A stretch of DNA of 64,000 nt from Maricaulis sp. GTDB lineage: Bacteria > Pseudomonadota > Alphaproteobacteria > Caulobacterales > Maricaulaceae. Within the stretch, counting starts at the first letter, position 1. Each line of letters begins with the position of its first letter. The notes beneath the pieces were generated by a model, which made no database searches, was not told the DNA's origin, and worked only from the letters and a program-made list of their open reading frames with translations. This document shows positions 43,877-53,375 of the stretch, piece by piece. The stretch lies in assembly GCF_017642925.1 (NCBI RefSeq), contig NZ_JAEPOL010000001.1, positions 186,001-250,000 of the forward strand, in the 5' to 3' direction. The translations under genes and the position numbers were made by a program.

Positions 43877-44401
43877 GTGTATCTCTCCGCTCCGATGCAG
43901 CGTTTTGTCCTTCATTGGGGCGAGATGGGGGCCCGCTGGGGCGTCAACCGCTCGATCGCCCAGATCCACGCCCTGCTCTACCTGGCCGATGAACCGCTGG
44001 ACGCCGAGGAAATCGTCGACACGCTGAAGATCGCGCGTTCGAATGTCTCCAACTCGCTCAAGGAGCTGCAGGCGCTCGGCCTGGTCAATCGCGAACAGGT
44101 GCTGGGCGACCGGCGCGACCGCTTCACCGCGACGCACGAACCCTGGGACATGCTCATGGCGATCGCCGAGGCCCGCAAGCAGCGCGAGATCGACCCCACA
44201 ATCCAGATCCTGCAGGAATGCGCCGATGCCGCCGAAGCCGACGGCAACACGCCGGAACTGGCGGCGGAACGCCTGCGCCGGATGGAGGAATTCGTGACCA
44301 ATCTCACCGGCTGGTACGGCCAGGTGAAATCCCTGCCCCAGGGCACGCTGATCAAACTGATGAAGCTGGGCGCGAGGGTGGCGAAATTCGTGGGCGGCTA
44401 G
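43877..44401 (+). CDS. GbsR/MarR family transcriptional regulator
   Basis: The 174-residue protein has the family opening RFVLHWGEMGARWGVNRSIA, a winged helix (LDAEEIVDTLKIARSNVSNS, LVNREQVLGDRRDRFTA) and a C-terminal helical dimerisation region. GbsR-type repressors control osmoprotectant or other genes, and the target here is unknown. The start is a GTG with GAAGG nine bases upstream; an ATG at 43895 would remove six residues. It faces the arsC-like gene. Confidence 0.85.
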   Translation: MYLSAPMQRFVLHWGEMGARWGVNRSIAQIHALLYLADEPLDAEEIVDTLKIARSNVSNSLKELQALGLVNREQVLGDRRDRFTATHEPWDMLMAIAEARKQREIDPTIQILQECADAAEADGNTPELAAERLRRMEEFVTNLTGWYGQVKSLPQGTLIKLMKLGARVAKFVGG

Positions 44402-44416
44402 AGCGGGACTCCAGCC

Positions 44417-44770
44417 CTAAAACAATTCCAGCACCTGTTCCGGCGGGCGGCCGATCATGGCCTTGCCGTCGTGGATCACGACGGGGCGTTCGATCAGCTT
44501 GGGGTTCTGGGACATCGCCTTGAGAACGGCTTCCTCGTCCTCGACGGCCTTCAGGCCGAGCTCGCGATAGACCGTCTCGTTCTTGCGCAGCCATTCATGC
44601 GCCGAGGTGTAGCCGAGCTGTTTCAGCACGGTCTTGAGCTCGGAGACGCTGGGCGCGTCCTCCATGTAATTGCGAACGGTGAGATCGCCGCCGCGCGCCT
44701 CGAGCAAGGCCAGCGTCTGACGGGATTTCGAACAGCGCGGATTGTGCCAGATGGTCGTCGAATCGCTCAT
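44417..44770 (-). CDS. arsC: ArsC-family arsenate reductase (glutaredoxin-type) or relative
   Basis: The 117-residue thioredoxin-fold protein has the catalytic IWHNPRCSKSRQTLALL (Cys-x-x-Ser) and the substrate-loop ERPVVIHDGKAMIGRPPE with the arginine found in ArsC. It would reduce arsenate with glutathione/glutaredoxin. No other ars gene is nearby, so a role in another thiol redox reaction (YfgD-like) is possible. The start at 44770 is used; a longer frame from 44812 is not conserved. Confidence 0.88.
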   Translation of the reverse strand: MSDSTTIWHNPRCSKSRQTLALLEARGGDLTVRNYMEDAPSVSELKTVLKQLGYTSAHEWLRKNETVYRELGLKAVEDEEAVLKAMSQNPKLIERPVVIHDGKAMIGRPPEQVLELF

Positions 44771-44854
44771 TTTTCTTCCCTCAAGTCGAGTGATGAAAGC
44801 CGGTCTTGCCACTCGACATCAAGTCTTCATCTGCATTTGCCGTCTACGGCAGGG

Positions 44855-45703
44855 TCATGCGTCATTGTCGCCCGCGGCCGACAGTAGGGCCCGGGCGGCG
44901 TCCAGATGCAGGCGTTCCACCATGTCGCCGTCGAGCGAGATCACGCCCTTTCCGGCGTTCTCGGGATCGGCGAAGGCGGCGACAATGCGGGCGGCCCGTT
45001 CCAGCTCCGCAGAGGTGGGGCCGAAATACAGATGTGCAAGGTCCACCTGGCCGGGATGGATCAGTGTTTTTCCGTCAAAGCCCAGCGTGCGGCCCTGTTC
45101 GGCTTCGGCGCGGAAGCCCTTCGGGTCGCGGAACTGGTTGTAGACGCCGTCCAGCGCGTAAAGCCCGCGGGCCCGCGCGGCGCACACAATGGCGGCCAGG
45201 TGCGGCACCAGCGCCAGCCGGGCCTGTTCGGCCGTGCAGCGCAGATCCTTGGCGAGATCATTGGTGCCCGCGATCAGCCCGGCGAGTCCCGTCCCCGTGG
45301 CGCTGGCAATTCCGTTGAGATTCATCACGCCCAGCGGCGTCTCGACCATCGCCCAGATCGGGATGGACGTGCCATGCGTGCTCAGGGCGCTGCGGGCAGC
45401 ATGCAGATCGCCGACCTGGTTGACCTTCGGCAGCACGATCGCGTCGGCCCGGGCCGCTTCACGCATGTCGGCGGCATTCCAGGCGGTGTCGGCGGCGTTG
45501 ATGCGCACGGCGCGGATGGCGCCGGATGCCGACCAGCTGTCGAGCGCTTCGCCGACGCGGGCGCGAGCCTCGTCCTTTTCTTCCGGACCCACGGCATCTT
45601 CCAGATCCAGGATCAGGAGATCGGCGCCGACATGGGCGGCCTTCTCGATGGCGCGGGGCTTGGAGGCGGGAACGAAGAGGGCGGAGCGGATCAGTCGGCG
45701 CAT
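44855..45703 (-). CDS. HpcH/HpaI aldolase / CitE-like CoA ester lyase
   Basis: The 282-residue TIM-barrel protein begins MRRLIRSALFVPASKPRAIE and contains GADLLILDLEDAVGPEEKDE, ETPLGVMNLNGIASA, GTNDLAKDLRC and DGKTLIHPGQVD. These are hallmarks of CitE-like enzymes (malyl-CoA, citramalyl-CoA or related lyases/thioesterases). The exact reaction cannot be assigned. It is divergent from pdxY across 55 bp, which must carry both promoters. Confidence 0.88.
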   Translation of the reverse strand: MRRLIRSALFVPASKPRAIEKAAHVGADLLILDLEDAVGPEEKDEARARVGEALDSWSASGAIRAVRINAADTAWNAADMREAARADAIVLPKVNQVGDLHAARSALSTHGTSIPIWAMVETPLGVMNLNGIASATGTGLAGLIAGTNDLAKDLRCTAEQARLALVPHLAAIVCAARARGLYALDGVYNQFRDPKGFRAEAEQGRTLGFDGKTLIHPGQVDLAHLYFGPTSAELERAARIVAAFADPENAGKGVISLDGDMVERLHLDAARALLSAAGDNDA

Positions 45704-45758
45704 GCAGGGTCCGGATGGGGCTTCAGCTCTTGGGAAAATCGGATATAGCATACTTACC

Positions 45759-46616
45759 ATGCCGATGGCGCTGATCCTTTCCAGTCTGGTGGCGGCCTCC
45801 CGCGTGGGGGGCGGCGTGTCCGAGCGCGTGCTGAACGCGGCCGGCATCGACACCATGCTCGTGCCCACCGTGCTCTATGGCCGCCAGCCCGGATGGGGGC
45901 CGCCCGGCGGCGGGCCGGTGGAACAGGACATGTTCGAGGGCGTGCTCTCCGGCATTTCCGACCAGGGCCTGCTCGATATCACCGATGTCGTGCTGACCGG
46001 CTACTTCGCCGATGTCGGGCAGATTTTCGATACGGCGGCGGTGATCGACGTCGTGCGCAAGGGATCGCGGGTCAATCGCGGTGTCCGCGCCTTTGCCCGC
46101 GAGCCGATCGTCGTGGTCGACCCGATCATGGGCGATGCACCGGGCGGGCTCTATGTGCCGCCGGCCATCGCTGCGGGTATCAAGGACCAGCTGGTCAGCC
46201 GCGCCGATCTTGTGACGCCGAACGCCTTCGAGCTCGGTCATATCACCGGGCGCCAGCTGACCGATCTGGCCTCCATGGTGCGCGCGGCGCGCTCGCTCGA
46301 CTGCCCGGCGATTGTCACCTCCCTGCCGCGGCACGGGCAGATCGGGGTGATGTATGTCGACAATGACGAGGCCTGGCTGGTCACGCATGAGCGCATCCCC
46401 GATGCGCCGAAGGGCACGGGCGATGTGCTGACGGCGGCTTTCGTCGGCGCCATCGTGCACGGGGCCGAACCGAAAGCCGCACTCGAACACGCCGTGGCGG
46501 CCACTGTCTCGGTGGTGATGCGGGCGCATGAGTGGAAGGCGCCGGAACTGCCGATTGTCGCTGCTGCCGACGTGCTGCGCCAGCCACTGGTCAGCTATGA
46601 GGCCGAGGCAATCTAG
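45759..46616 (+). CDS. pdxY: Pyridoxal kinase
   Basis: The 285-residue ribokinase-fold protein phosphorylates pyridoxal in B6 salvage. Key stretches are DVVLTGYFADVGQI, PIVVVDPIMGD, DLVTPNAFELGHITGR and the anion hole PKGTGDVLTAAFVG. The start at 45759 gives a normal family N terminus (ALILSSLVAASRVGGG). The first glycine-rich segment is slightly unlike E. coli PdxY (SHVVYGHVGN). It is followed by the serine hydrolase gene on the same strand. Confidence 0.9.
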   Translation: MPMALILSSLVAASRVGGGVSERVLNAAGIDTMLVPTVLYGRQPGWGPPGGGPVEQDMFEGVLSGISDQGLLDITDVVLTGYFADVGQIFDTAAVIDVVRKGSRVNRGVRAFAREPIVVVDPIMGDAPGGLYVPPAIAAGIKDQLVSRADLVTPNAFELGHITGRQLTDLASMVRAARSLDCPAIVTSLPRHGQIGVMYVDNDEAWLVTHERIPDAPKGTGDVLTAAFVGAIVHGAEPKAALEHAVAATVSVVMRAHEWKAPELPIVAAADVLRQPLVSYEAEAI

Positions 46617-46681
46617 GCACGGCTGAGATGCGTCAGTATCGCCCTTGCTCGGGTGCCCCGGAACGGGTTAGCCAGATCGTC

Positions 46682-47821
46682 ATGACCACCGACACCCTCC
46701 CCGCCGTTCACGGCTCTGTCGCGCCGGGTTTCGAACCCGTCCGCGACGCGTTTCTCGCCAACTGGTCCGATCAGGACGAGATCGGCGCCGGTTTCGCCCT
46801 GCGCATCGATGGCGAGACGGTCGTCGACATTCACGCCGGCTGGGCCGATCGCAAGAAATCGCGGGACTGGCAGGCCGATACGCTGGTGCCGGTCTATTCG
46901 ACAGGCAAGGCAGTCGCGGCGCTGGTCATGGCCAAGCTCGTCGATCGCGGTCTCCTGCAATACGACGTGCCGGTGGCCGACTACTGGCCGGAATTTGCCG
47001 CGGGCGGGAAGTCGCAGGTCACGGTGGCGCAGGCGCTGTCGCACCAGGCCGGCTTGTCGGGGATTGCCGAGGAGATGGATGCGGGCGACTGGTTCGATGC
47101 CGCAAAGATCGAGGATCGCCTGGCCCGCCAGGCGCCGCTGTGGGAGCTGGGCACTGGCTCGGGCTATCACCCGGTCACCTTCGGCTTCATCGCCGACGCC
47201 CTGGCGCGCCGCACGGACGGCCGGTCGATCGGCGCCATCCTGCGCGAGGACATCTGCGGCCCGGCCGGGATCGACTTGCATGTCGGTCTGCCCGAGAGCG
47301 AGCATGCCCGCACCGCCGAACATGCCATGCCGCGCCAGGTGCCCGATCTGGGCGAGCGGACGCGGCCGCGCGAACTGGCCTTCCTGAAGGCCTGGTCTTC
47401 GCCCGGCCGCCGCGGCGCCACGGAATGGCGCAAGGCGGAATTCCCCGCCGCCAACGCCCATGCGACCGCGTCTGCCCTGGCGCGCCTGATGGGCGTCTAT
47501 GCGCTGGACGGCAAGCTGGACAACAAGCGTTTCCTGTCGGCCGCCACGCTGGAGGCTCTGGTGAAGGAGCGCGTCGCCGGCCCTGACAAGGTGCTGCCCT
47601 TCGATCTTTCCTGGGCGGCCGGTGTGATGCGCAATACCCGCACGCAGTTCTACGGTCCGACGCCGGAGGCTGTGGGCCATTCCGGCTGGGGCGGGTCCTG
47701 CGCTTTCGCCGATCCGGTCCGGCGCCTCACCGGTGCCTATGTGATGAACCGCCAGCAGCACTATCTCGCCGGCGACCCCCGTCCCACCCGCATCATTGAG
47801 GCGGTCTACGGGTGCTTGTAG
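46682..47821 (+). CDS. Serine hydrolase of the beta-lactamase class C / esterase EstB family
   Basis: The 379-residue protein has the S-x-x-K nucleophile in VPVYSTGKAVAAL and a Tyr-His-Pro motif (GSGYHPVTFGFI) in place of Y-x-N. The C-terminal HSGWGGSCAFADP lies at the K-T-G position, as in EstB-like esterases. No signal peptide is present, so it is probably a cytosolic esterase rather than a penicillinase. It starts at 46682 (MTTDTLPAVHG), 65 bp after pdxY. Confidence 0.87.
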   Translation: MTTDTLPAVHGSVAPGFEPVRDAFLANWSDQDEIGAGFALRIDGETVVDIHAGWADRKKSRDWQADTLVPVYSTGKAVAALVMAKLVDRGLLQYDVPVADYWPEFAAGGKSQVTVAQALSHQAGLSGIAEEMDAGDWFDAAKIEDRLARQAPLWELGTGSGYHPVTFGFIADALARRTDGRSIGAILREDICGPAGIDLHVGLPESEHARTAEHAMPRQVPDLGERTRPRELAFLKAWSSPGRRGATEWRKAEFPAANAHATASALARLMGVYALDGKLDNKRFLSAATLEALVKERVAGPDKVLPFDLSWAAGVMRNTRTQFYGPTPEAVGHSGWGGSCAFADPVRRLTGAYVMNRQQHYLAGDPRPTRIIEAVYGCL

Positions 47822-47838
47822 GGCTGGCCCCGGCGGTT

Positions 47839-48339
47839 CTAGTCGGTCATCTGGAAGACTATCTCGTCCGTCCGCGGGGCATCCGGCCCGTCAAGACAGG
47901 CTGGCGGCAGTGCGTAGCGCATCAAAGCATCGCGCGCCGAGGCTTCGAACAGTGCGGCGTCCGGTTCTGACAGGCCGCCCGCGTCGGCAATGCTTGCCTG
48001 AATATCTGTCGCCCGCCCGTTATCCTGCCAGGCATAGGTCAGGGTGACACGCACCGGTGCCTTGATCTCGATCTGTGTTCCATCTGGCCGTACGGGCCAG
48101 GAGGCTTGAAGATGCGTGCCGTGGAACGAGCAGACGTGCGGCGAATGGAGCGTTTCGGCGAACGTCAGATCGGCCGCCGAAACCTCGAGCGGGTCCGACA
48201 TGTCCGAGAGGATTTGCGAGCTCAATGACTGTACGCATTGCGTCTCATCAGCGCTCATTGAGGCGGTGTCGGTGATGCCGCAAACGGCGGGCGGCGCGCT
48301 GGCCTGGAGAATTCCGGCAATCGCGATCAGGGCAGACAT
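47839..48339 (-). CDS. Exported protein of unknown function, possible TonB-C-like fold
   Basis: From the ATG at 48339 the 166-residue product has a short signal (MSALIAIAGILQASAPPAVC) with a cysteine that could be a mature-protein residue. Its C-terminal half reads IKAPVRVTLTYAWQDNGRAT, DAALFEASARDALMRYALPP and ends DEIVFQMTD, the strand-helix-strand pattern of TonB C-terminal domains. It resembles the protein at 29232-29882 (shared LTFAE). Longer starts run into the neighbouring region. It converges on the serine hydrolase gene. Confidence 0.55.
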   Translation of the reverse strand: MSALIAIAGILQASAPPAVCGITDTASMSADETQCVQSLSSQILSDMSDPLEVSAADLTFAETLHSPHVCSFHGTHLQASWPVRPDGTQIEIKAPVRVTLTYAWQDNGRATDIQASIADAGGLSEPDAALFEASARDALMRYALPPACLDGPDAPRTDEIVFQMTD

Positions 48340-48499
48340 CCCACCAGTCCTTTCGGTTGGGGCCGCGCGAACGGCCAGTGTCGCTGAGCGCAACATGTCG
48401 GGGCAATACGGCCCTTGTTCGGCACCAGGCGGTCGCGGTTCAAGTTCGACAACCGGCCCGGCGCCTTCTAGCCTGTCGAGAACAAGGCAGGAGACGCGC

Positions 48500-48829
48500 A
48501 TGTATCTGGGACATTTCTCGGTTTCGCTGGCGGTGAAGGATATCCGCAAATCGCTGGCCTTCTACGAGGCGCTGGGGTTTGAAAAGCTTGACGGCGATGT
48601 CGAGCAGAACTGGCTGATCCTGAAGAGCGGCGAGGCGAAGATCGGCCTGTTCCAGGGCATGTTCGAAGAGGACCTGCTCACCTTTAACCCGTCCGATGCC
48701 CGCGCGCTGGAAAAGGCGCTGAAGGACAAGGGTATCGAGCCGGAAACCGGCACGTCCGGCGATGAGGGGCCGGCGCACTTCGTGCTGAAAGACCCGGACG
48801 GCCGCACCATTCTCGTCGATCAGTTCTGA
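48500..48829 (+). CDS. VOC family protein
   Basis: The 109-residue protein is a single VOC domain: MYLGHFSVSLAVKDIRKSLA, YEALGFEKLDGD, WLILKSGEAKIGLFQGM and a closing DPDGRTILVDQF. GGAG precedes the start at 48500 by about six bases. Its 3' end overlaps the next VOC gene on the opposite strand by ten bases. Substrate unknown. Confidence 0.88.
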   Translation: MYLGHFSVSLAVKDIRKSLAFYEALGFEKLDGDVEQNWLILKSGEAKIGLFQGMFEEDLLTFNPSDARALEKALKDKGIEPETGTSGDEGPAHFVLKDPDGRTILVDQF

Positions 48830-49212
48830 GCGGGTACCGATCCGATCAGGTCCCAGTCATTGCCGTAGAGATCGCGGAAGACCGCGACGCGTCCATAGGC
48901 TTCGTCGCGGGGCGGGCGGACGAATTCGACGCCGTTCGCCTGCAGGCGGGCGTAGTCGCGATCGAAGTCCGCCGTTTCCAGAAAGAAACCGACGCGGCCG
49001 CCGGCCTGACGGCCGATCGCTTTGGCCTGGTCCGGGTTGGCCGCCCGCGCCAGCAGGAGCTTCGCGCCGCCGGCACCGGGCGAGACGACGACCCAGCGCT
49101 TGATGTCCGAAAGCCGCGTATCCTCGATCAGCTCGAAGCCCAGCGCGCCGCAATAATGGGCGATGGCCCGGTCATAATCGTCGACAACGAGGGTGACCTG
49201 GAACAGGTGCAT
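48820..49212 (-). CDS. VOC family protein (glyoxalase-like)
   Basis: The 130-residue protein begins MHLFQVTLVVDDYDRAIAHY, then has GALGFELIEDTRL, KRWVVVSPGAGGAKLLLARA, RVGFFLETADFDRDYARL and YGRVAVFRDLYGNDWDLIG. It starts with an ATG overlapping the stop of the upstream epoxide-hydrolase gene by one base (TGATG), so the two are coupled. It converges with the other VOC gene. Confidence 0.9.
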   Translation of the reverse strand: MHLFQVTLVVDDYDRAIAHYCGALGFELIEDTRLSDIKRWVVVSPGAGGAKLLLARAANPDQAKAIGRQAGGRVGFFLETADFDRDYARLQANGVEFVRPPRDEAYGRVAVFRDLYGNDWDLIGSVPAQN

Positions 49213-50177
49213 CAGTTGCCCGCAGCCGGAAAGCGCCGCTGCAGCCAGTCCAGCATGTGGGCGTTCAGCACTTCCGGGGCTTCCCACATCGTCCAGTGGC
49301 CGCAGCCCTCGATGATCTGGAATTCCACATCCTTGCACAGGGCGGGCATCCAGCCGGCCAGCTTCGGTGGCAGCATGAAATCCTTCTCGGCCGACACCAT
49401 CAGGCAGGGCATGGCAAGCCGGTGGTCGACACCGCCCATGCGCTGCCAGTTGGCGTCGAAATTCCGGTAGAGATTGATGCCCGGTGTGAAGCCCGTGGCG
49501 CGATAGGCGCCGGCATAGACGGCGCGGTCTTCCGGGCCGACGACGATCCTGTCTTCCGGACGGTCCTCGAAGCTCTCGAACTGTTTGGGGATGTGGGTGA
49601 CCTGCGGGTAGAGGTCTTCCGGATCGCCCTCCACCGGGGTTCCGAAGATGAAGGCGAAGAAGTCGTCTTCGCGGCCCTCGAAACGGCTCTCGGCAAAGCC
49701 CGGCTCCTGGAAGCGCAGGATGTAGTGATCCTCGCCGCCGATCTGCCGGAAGGTGTTCGTGGGCGGCTCGGCGCCGCGGGGCAGGTGGGGCGTGTTGACG
49801 CCGATCACGCCGGCGACCCGCTGCGGTGCCAGCATGGCGGCATGCCAGACGATGATCCCGCCCCAGTCATGGCCGGCGAAAATCGCGGTCTCATGGCCCA
49901 GCGCGTCGAGCAGCCCGGTCAGATCGCCCACCAGCGTATCGATATCGTAGGCATCGGCGCCTTCGGGGCAGTCGGACCCGCCGAAACCCCGCAGATCGGG
50001 CGCGATCACGCGGTAGCCGGCGCCGGCCAGCACACCGATCTGGTTCTTCCAGGACCAGGCGAGCTCGGGCCAGCCATGGGCCAGGATGAGCGGCTGGCCG
50101 TCTTCGGGTCCGGCAAGGTGGACGGCGAGCGTGATGCCGTTCGTGGCGATGCGTGTGGCGGGGGGAAAATCGGTCAT
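49212..50177 (-). CDS. Alpha/beta hydrolase, epoxide-hydrolase type
   Basis: The 321-residue protein has the oxyanion motif LAHGWPELAWSW and PDLRGFGGSD. The nucleophile elbow GHDWGGIIVWHAA carries an aspartate, which marks epoxide hydrolases and dehalogenases rather than esterases. The catalytic histidine is in GCGHWTMWEAPE. It is cytosolic and would hydrolyse epoxides to diols; the substrate is unknown. It is translated together with the downstream VOC gene. Confidence 0.9.
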   Translation of the reverse strand: MTDFPPATRIATNGITLAVHLAGPEDGQPLILAHGWPELAWSWKNQIGVLAGAGYRVIAPDLRGFGGSDCPEGADAYDIDTLVGDLTGLLDALGHETAIFAGHDWGGIIVWHAAMLAPQRVAGVIGVNTPHLPRGAEPPTNTFRQIGGEDHYILRFQEPGFAESRFEGREDDFFAFIFGTPVEGDPEDLYPQVTHIPKQFESFEDRPEDRIVVGPEDRAVYAGAYRATGFTPGINLYRNFDANWQRMGGVDHRLAMPCLMVSAEKDFMLPPKLAGWMPALCKDVEFQIIEGCGHWTMWEAPEVLNAHMLDWLQRRFPAAGN

Positions 50178-50278
50178 CGGGCCTCTCCGGTCCTGAAACC
50201 TCTTGGGGATCAGGCGATTATTGTTGCGGCGCAGGAGAGATCAGGGATGCGGCGCGGTCAAGACCGCGGCCGGATGGC

Positions 50279-51199
50279 CTATTCCGCTTCCGGCTGCGCT
50301 TCGGCGGCGATGGCCCGCTTCTTCTGCCGCCGCAGGGTGGAGTAGGCGAACATGCCGACACCGGCCCAGATGAAGGCGAAAGTGACGAGGTGGGAGGCGG
50401 TGAAGGTCTCGCCGCCCATCACGCCGATCGCGAACTGCATGGAGGGGGCGATGAATTGCAAAAGGCCCATGGTCGACAGGTGCAGCCCGCGCACGCCGAT
50501 GGCGTAGAGCAGCAGCGGCACCACCGTCACCAGGCCGGCCGCCATCAGCATCAGCGCCTGTGCGGGACTTTCCTGGAAATGACCCAGCCCGTTCAGCTGC
50601 AGGATGGTGAGCCCCACGATCGCGATGGGCAGGTTGAAGGAGGTTTCCCAGAACAGGCCGATCCGGCCGTCAACGGCGGCGACCTTGCGCAGATAGCCAT
50701 AGGCCGTGAAGGAGGTGGCCAGCGCCAGCGAGATCCACGGCACCTGGCCGACGGCGATGATCTGGTTCGCCACGCCGAGCGCAGCGAGCACGATGGCGGC
50801 GATGCGGAACGGGCCGAGCGGTTCGCGCAGGACGATCACGCCGATCGCCACACTCATCAGCGGGTTGATGTAATAGCCCAGCGAAGCCTGCAGCACGTGG
50901 CCGGAATTCACCGCGAAGATGAAGATCCACCAGTTGACCGAGATCAGCGCCGCCGTGCCTACCAGGGTCAGGATCGTCCGGCGATCGGCCAGGACGGCCA
51001 GGGCCTGGCGCATCTTGCCCGAGACAGCCAGCACCAGGGCCAGGATCGGCACCGCCCAGATAATCCGGTGCATCACGATCTCGAACGGGTTGGCGAAATC
51101 CAGTGCCTGGAAGAAGAGCGGCGCCACACCCCAGATGAGATAGCTGGACAGGCCGGCCGCCAGCGCGGGGCGGATGTCGGTATTCGGCTCGGACGACAT
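50279..51199 (-). CDS. RarD-like EamA family transporter
   Basis: The 306-residue membrane protein has about ten helices in two EamA halves. The opening ALAAGLSSYLIWGVAPLFFQAL, then HRIIWAVPIL and NWWIFIFAVNSGHVLQASLGYY, are typical of RarD (chloramphenicol-sensitive/permease-like) proteins. The substrate is unknown. It is divergent from the acyltransferase gene. Confidence 0.9.
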   Translation of the reverse strand: MSSEPNTDIRPALAAGLSSYLIWGVAPLFFQALDFANPFEIVMHRIIWAVPILALVLAVSGKMRQALAVLADRRTILTLVGTAALISVNWWIFIFAVNSGHVLQASLGYYINPLMSVAIGVIVLREPLGPFRIAAIVLAALGVANQIIAVGQVPWISLALATSFTAYGYLRKVAAVDGRIGLFWETSFNLPIAIVGLTILQLNGLGHFQESPAQALMLMAAGLVTVVPLLLYAIGVRGLHLSTMGLLQFIAPSMQFAIGVMGGETFTASHLVTFAFIWAGVGMFAYSTLRRQKKRAIAAEAQPEAE

Positions 51200-51362
51200 G
51201 CGACACTCCCTCGCGCAGCGTCACCAGCACATAGGATGTGCGTGGTGAGAATGCGACCCGTTTCCTGTGCATGTCTGCCATGCCGGCGGTCACGCGGGGT
51301 CATTGCACAAGTGTGCGGATCGATCTTTTGTTACAGGAGCGGGCGCATCGGACGGGGGGATC

Positions 51363-53369
51363 ATGCGGCACAAGACGGACTATCGGCCGGATATCGACGG
51401 GCTGCGTGCGATCGCGGTGCTGGCGGTTGTCCTGTTCCATCTGGATATCGAGGCGTTCTCAGGCGGGTTTGTCGGTGTCGACGTCTTCTTCGTGATCTCC
51501 GGCTTCCTCATCTCTTCCATCATTGCGGCCAAAGCCGAAGCCGGCCGTTTCTCGTTCCGGGGCTTCTATCTTGGGCGCGTCCGGCGGATCATTCCCCCGC
51601 TCGTGGCCACGGTCGCGGTGACCTTCATTGCTTCAGCCTTCATTCTGACCCCGGACGATTTTCAGCGCTTTGCCCGCAGCGCCGTTGCCGCACTCGCCTC
51701 TGCATCGAATATCGTCTTCTACCTCGAGGCCGGCTACTGGGACACGGCCTCGGAGCTCAAACCGCTTCTGCACACCTGGTCGCTGGGGGTCGAGGAACAA
51801 TTCTATCTTGTCTGGCCGGCCGTGATCGTGGGGACGCTGGCGTTGGCCGGGCGCGCGCGCCTTCCCGCGATCCTGGCCGGTATCGCGGTTCTGGGTTTCC
51901 TGGCGACGTTGACCTATGGCTGGCGGGACCTGTCGGGTGCCTTCTATCTTTTCCCCTTCCGGATATTCCAGTTCGCCGCAGGCGCGGCCCTGGGATGTCT
52001 CGTTCGGCTGGAGGCCTGGCCGCGCCGCCATCCCCCGGGCTGGGCACGGGATGGCGTGTTCCTGGCGGGGCTGGTGTCGGTGCTGGCCAGCGTTCTTCTG
52101 TTCGACGGCGAGACGGCCTTTCCCGGCTGGGCGGTGCTCCTGCCGACCTTGGGGGCCGTCGCGCTGCTTCTGTCCGGGAGTTTCACCAACCGGCAGGCCG
52201 GACTCGGCCGTGCGATGCTGGAAAACCCGGTCAGTGTCTGGCTCGGCAAGGTCTCCTACGCCCTCTACCTCGTTCACTGGCCGGTCGTCGCGCTTTATCG
52301 CTACCGCACCGGGCTGGATCTGACGCCGGTCGAGCAACTGGCGCTGGCCGCCGCGATGCTGGCGGCTGCGGCCGGCCTGCACTACGGGCTGGAGCGGCGC
52401 TTCTACCGGCGTGCCGGTCAGGCCGCAGCGACGTTCAGGCTGACACCGGGGGCGTTTGCGCTCCGGACGGTGGCGGTGAGCCTGGTTTTCGCACTTGTGG
52501 CGGGACATGCGTGGTTCGCCGGCGGCTGGGCGTGGCGGATACCGGGTCTGTCACTGACGGCGGAACAGATCGAGGCCGGGCAGAGCGCCCGTTTCTCCCG
52601 TCAGGACGAGGTCTGCCCGATCGAGGCGTTCTACAGCGGAAATCCGCTGTGTAACCGGCCGGATGCCAGACGTGTCCTGTTTCTCGGGAACTCCCACGAG
52701 CCCGATGCCTACAACTTCCTGCTGGGCGGTTTCGGCGGTCAGCCGGGCCTGGAATTTGTTCGCTTCGGCACGACGAATCCGTGCGGCCGCATCGAAATAG
52801 CGCCGGGCGGCCGGCTGGTGTCCGACCGGCCGGCCTGTGCGGACAGGCTCGAGGTTCTCAATCGCGACGATTTCCTCGCATCGCTCGACGACCTCGTCTA
52901 CGCCGTCCGGGGGCCGTTCTGGTCGAACAAGCGTGGTTTTGTCGACCTGCTTGCCTGGCTCAAGGCCCGCAACCCCGACCTTCGCATCATCGTTATGGGC
53001 GGGTATTTCTCGACCGATATCCCGTGCGCGAGAATCGTGAACGAGACGGGAGATCCGCGCAATTGCGCCGCGCCGGAGCATGTCGCCGGGTTCGAGGGCA
53101 ATCCGCAGGACGAGCCGCTCTATGGCGAGGTCATGGCGCTGGCGGATGTGTATATCGACCGGGTGGCCCTGTTGTGCGAGGAGCGCCGGGCAGAAACCTG
53201 CCTCACCCGGACACCCGAAGGCATCCCCGTCTTCTATGACGAGCACCACATGTCGCTGGAATTCGCGGAAATGGCGGGCCGGATGTATGCCGGGCAGAAC
53301 CCGGACCTGTTCGATCCGCCGCAGCCCGCGATACCCGGCACCGCTACGGTGCCGGGCGGCGGGCAATAG
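51363..53369 (+). CDS. OafA/YrhL-type membrane acyltransferase with C-terminal SGNH domain
   Basis: The 668-residue protein has an acyltransferase-3 membrane part (about ten helices; YRPDIDGLRAIAVLAVVLFH, VDVFFVISGFLIS, RRIIPPLVAT and LLHTWSLGVEEQFYLVWP). A periplasmic SGNH-like domain follows (VLFLGNSHEPDAYNFLLGG with Asn-Ser-His, and a closing DEHHMSLEFAEM for the D-x-x-H pair). It likely acetylates or acylates surface polysaccharide or peptidoglycan. The start at 51363 gives the family N terminus. It converges on asd with a six-base gap. Confidence 0.92.
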   Translation: MRHKTDYRPDIDGLRAIAVLAVVLFHLDIEAFSGGFVGVDVFFVISGFLISSIIAAKAEAGRFSFRGFYLGRVRRIIPPLVATVAVTFIASAFILTPDDFQRFARSAVAALASASNIVFYLEAGYWDTASELKPLLHTWSLGVEEQFYLVWPAVIVGTLALAGRARLPAILAGIAVLGFLATLTYGWRDLSGAFYLFPFRIFQFAAGAALGCLVRLEAWPRRHPPGWARDGVFLAGLVSVLASVLLFDGETAFPGWAVLLPTLGAVALLLSGSFTNRQAGLGRAMLENPVSVWLGKVSYALYLVHWPVVALYRYRTGLDLTPVEQLALAAAMLAAAAGLHYGLERRFYRRAGQAAATFRLTPGAFALRTVAVSLVFALVAGHAWFAGGWAWRIPGLSLTAEQIEAGQSARFSRQDEVCPIEAFYSGNPLCNRPDARRVLFLGNSHEPDAYNFLLGGFGGQPGLEFVRFGTTNPCGRIEIAPGGRLVSDRPACADRLEVLNRDDFLASLDDLVYAVRGPFWSNKRGFVDLLAWLKARNPDLRIIVMGGYFSTDIPCARIVNETGDPRNCAAPEHVAGFEGNPQDEPLYGEVMALADVYIDRVALLCEERRAETCLTRTPEGIPVFYDEHHMSLEFAEMAGRMYAGQNPDLFDPPQPAIPGTATVPGGGQ

Positions 53370-53375
53370 CCGGGA

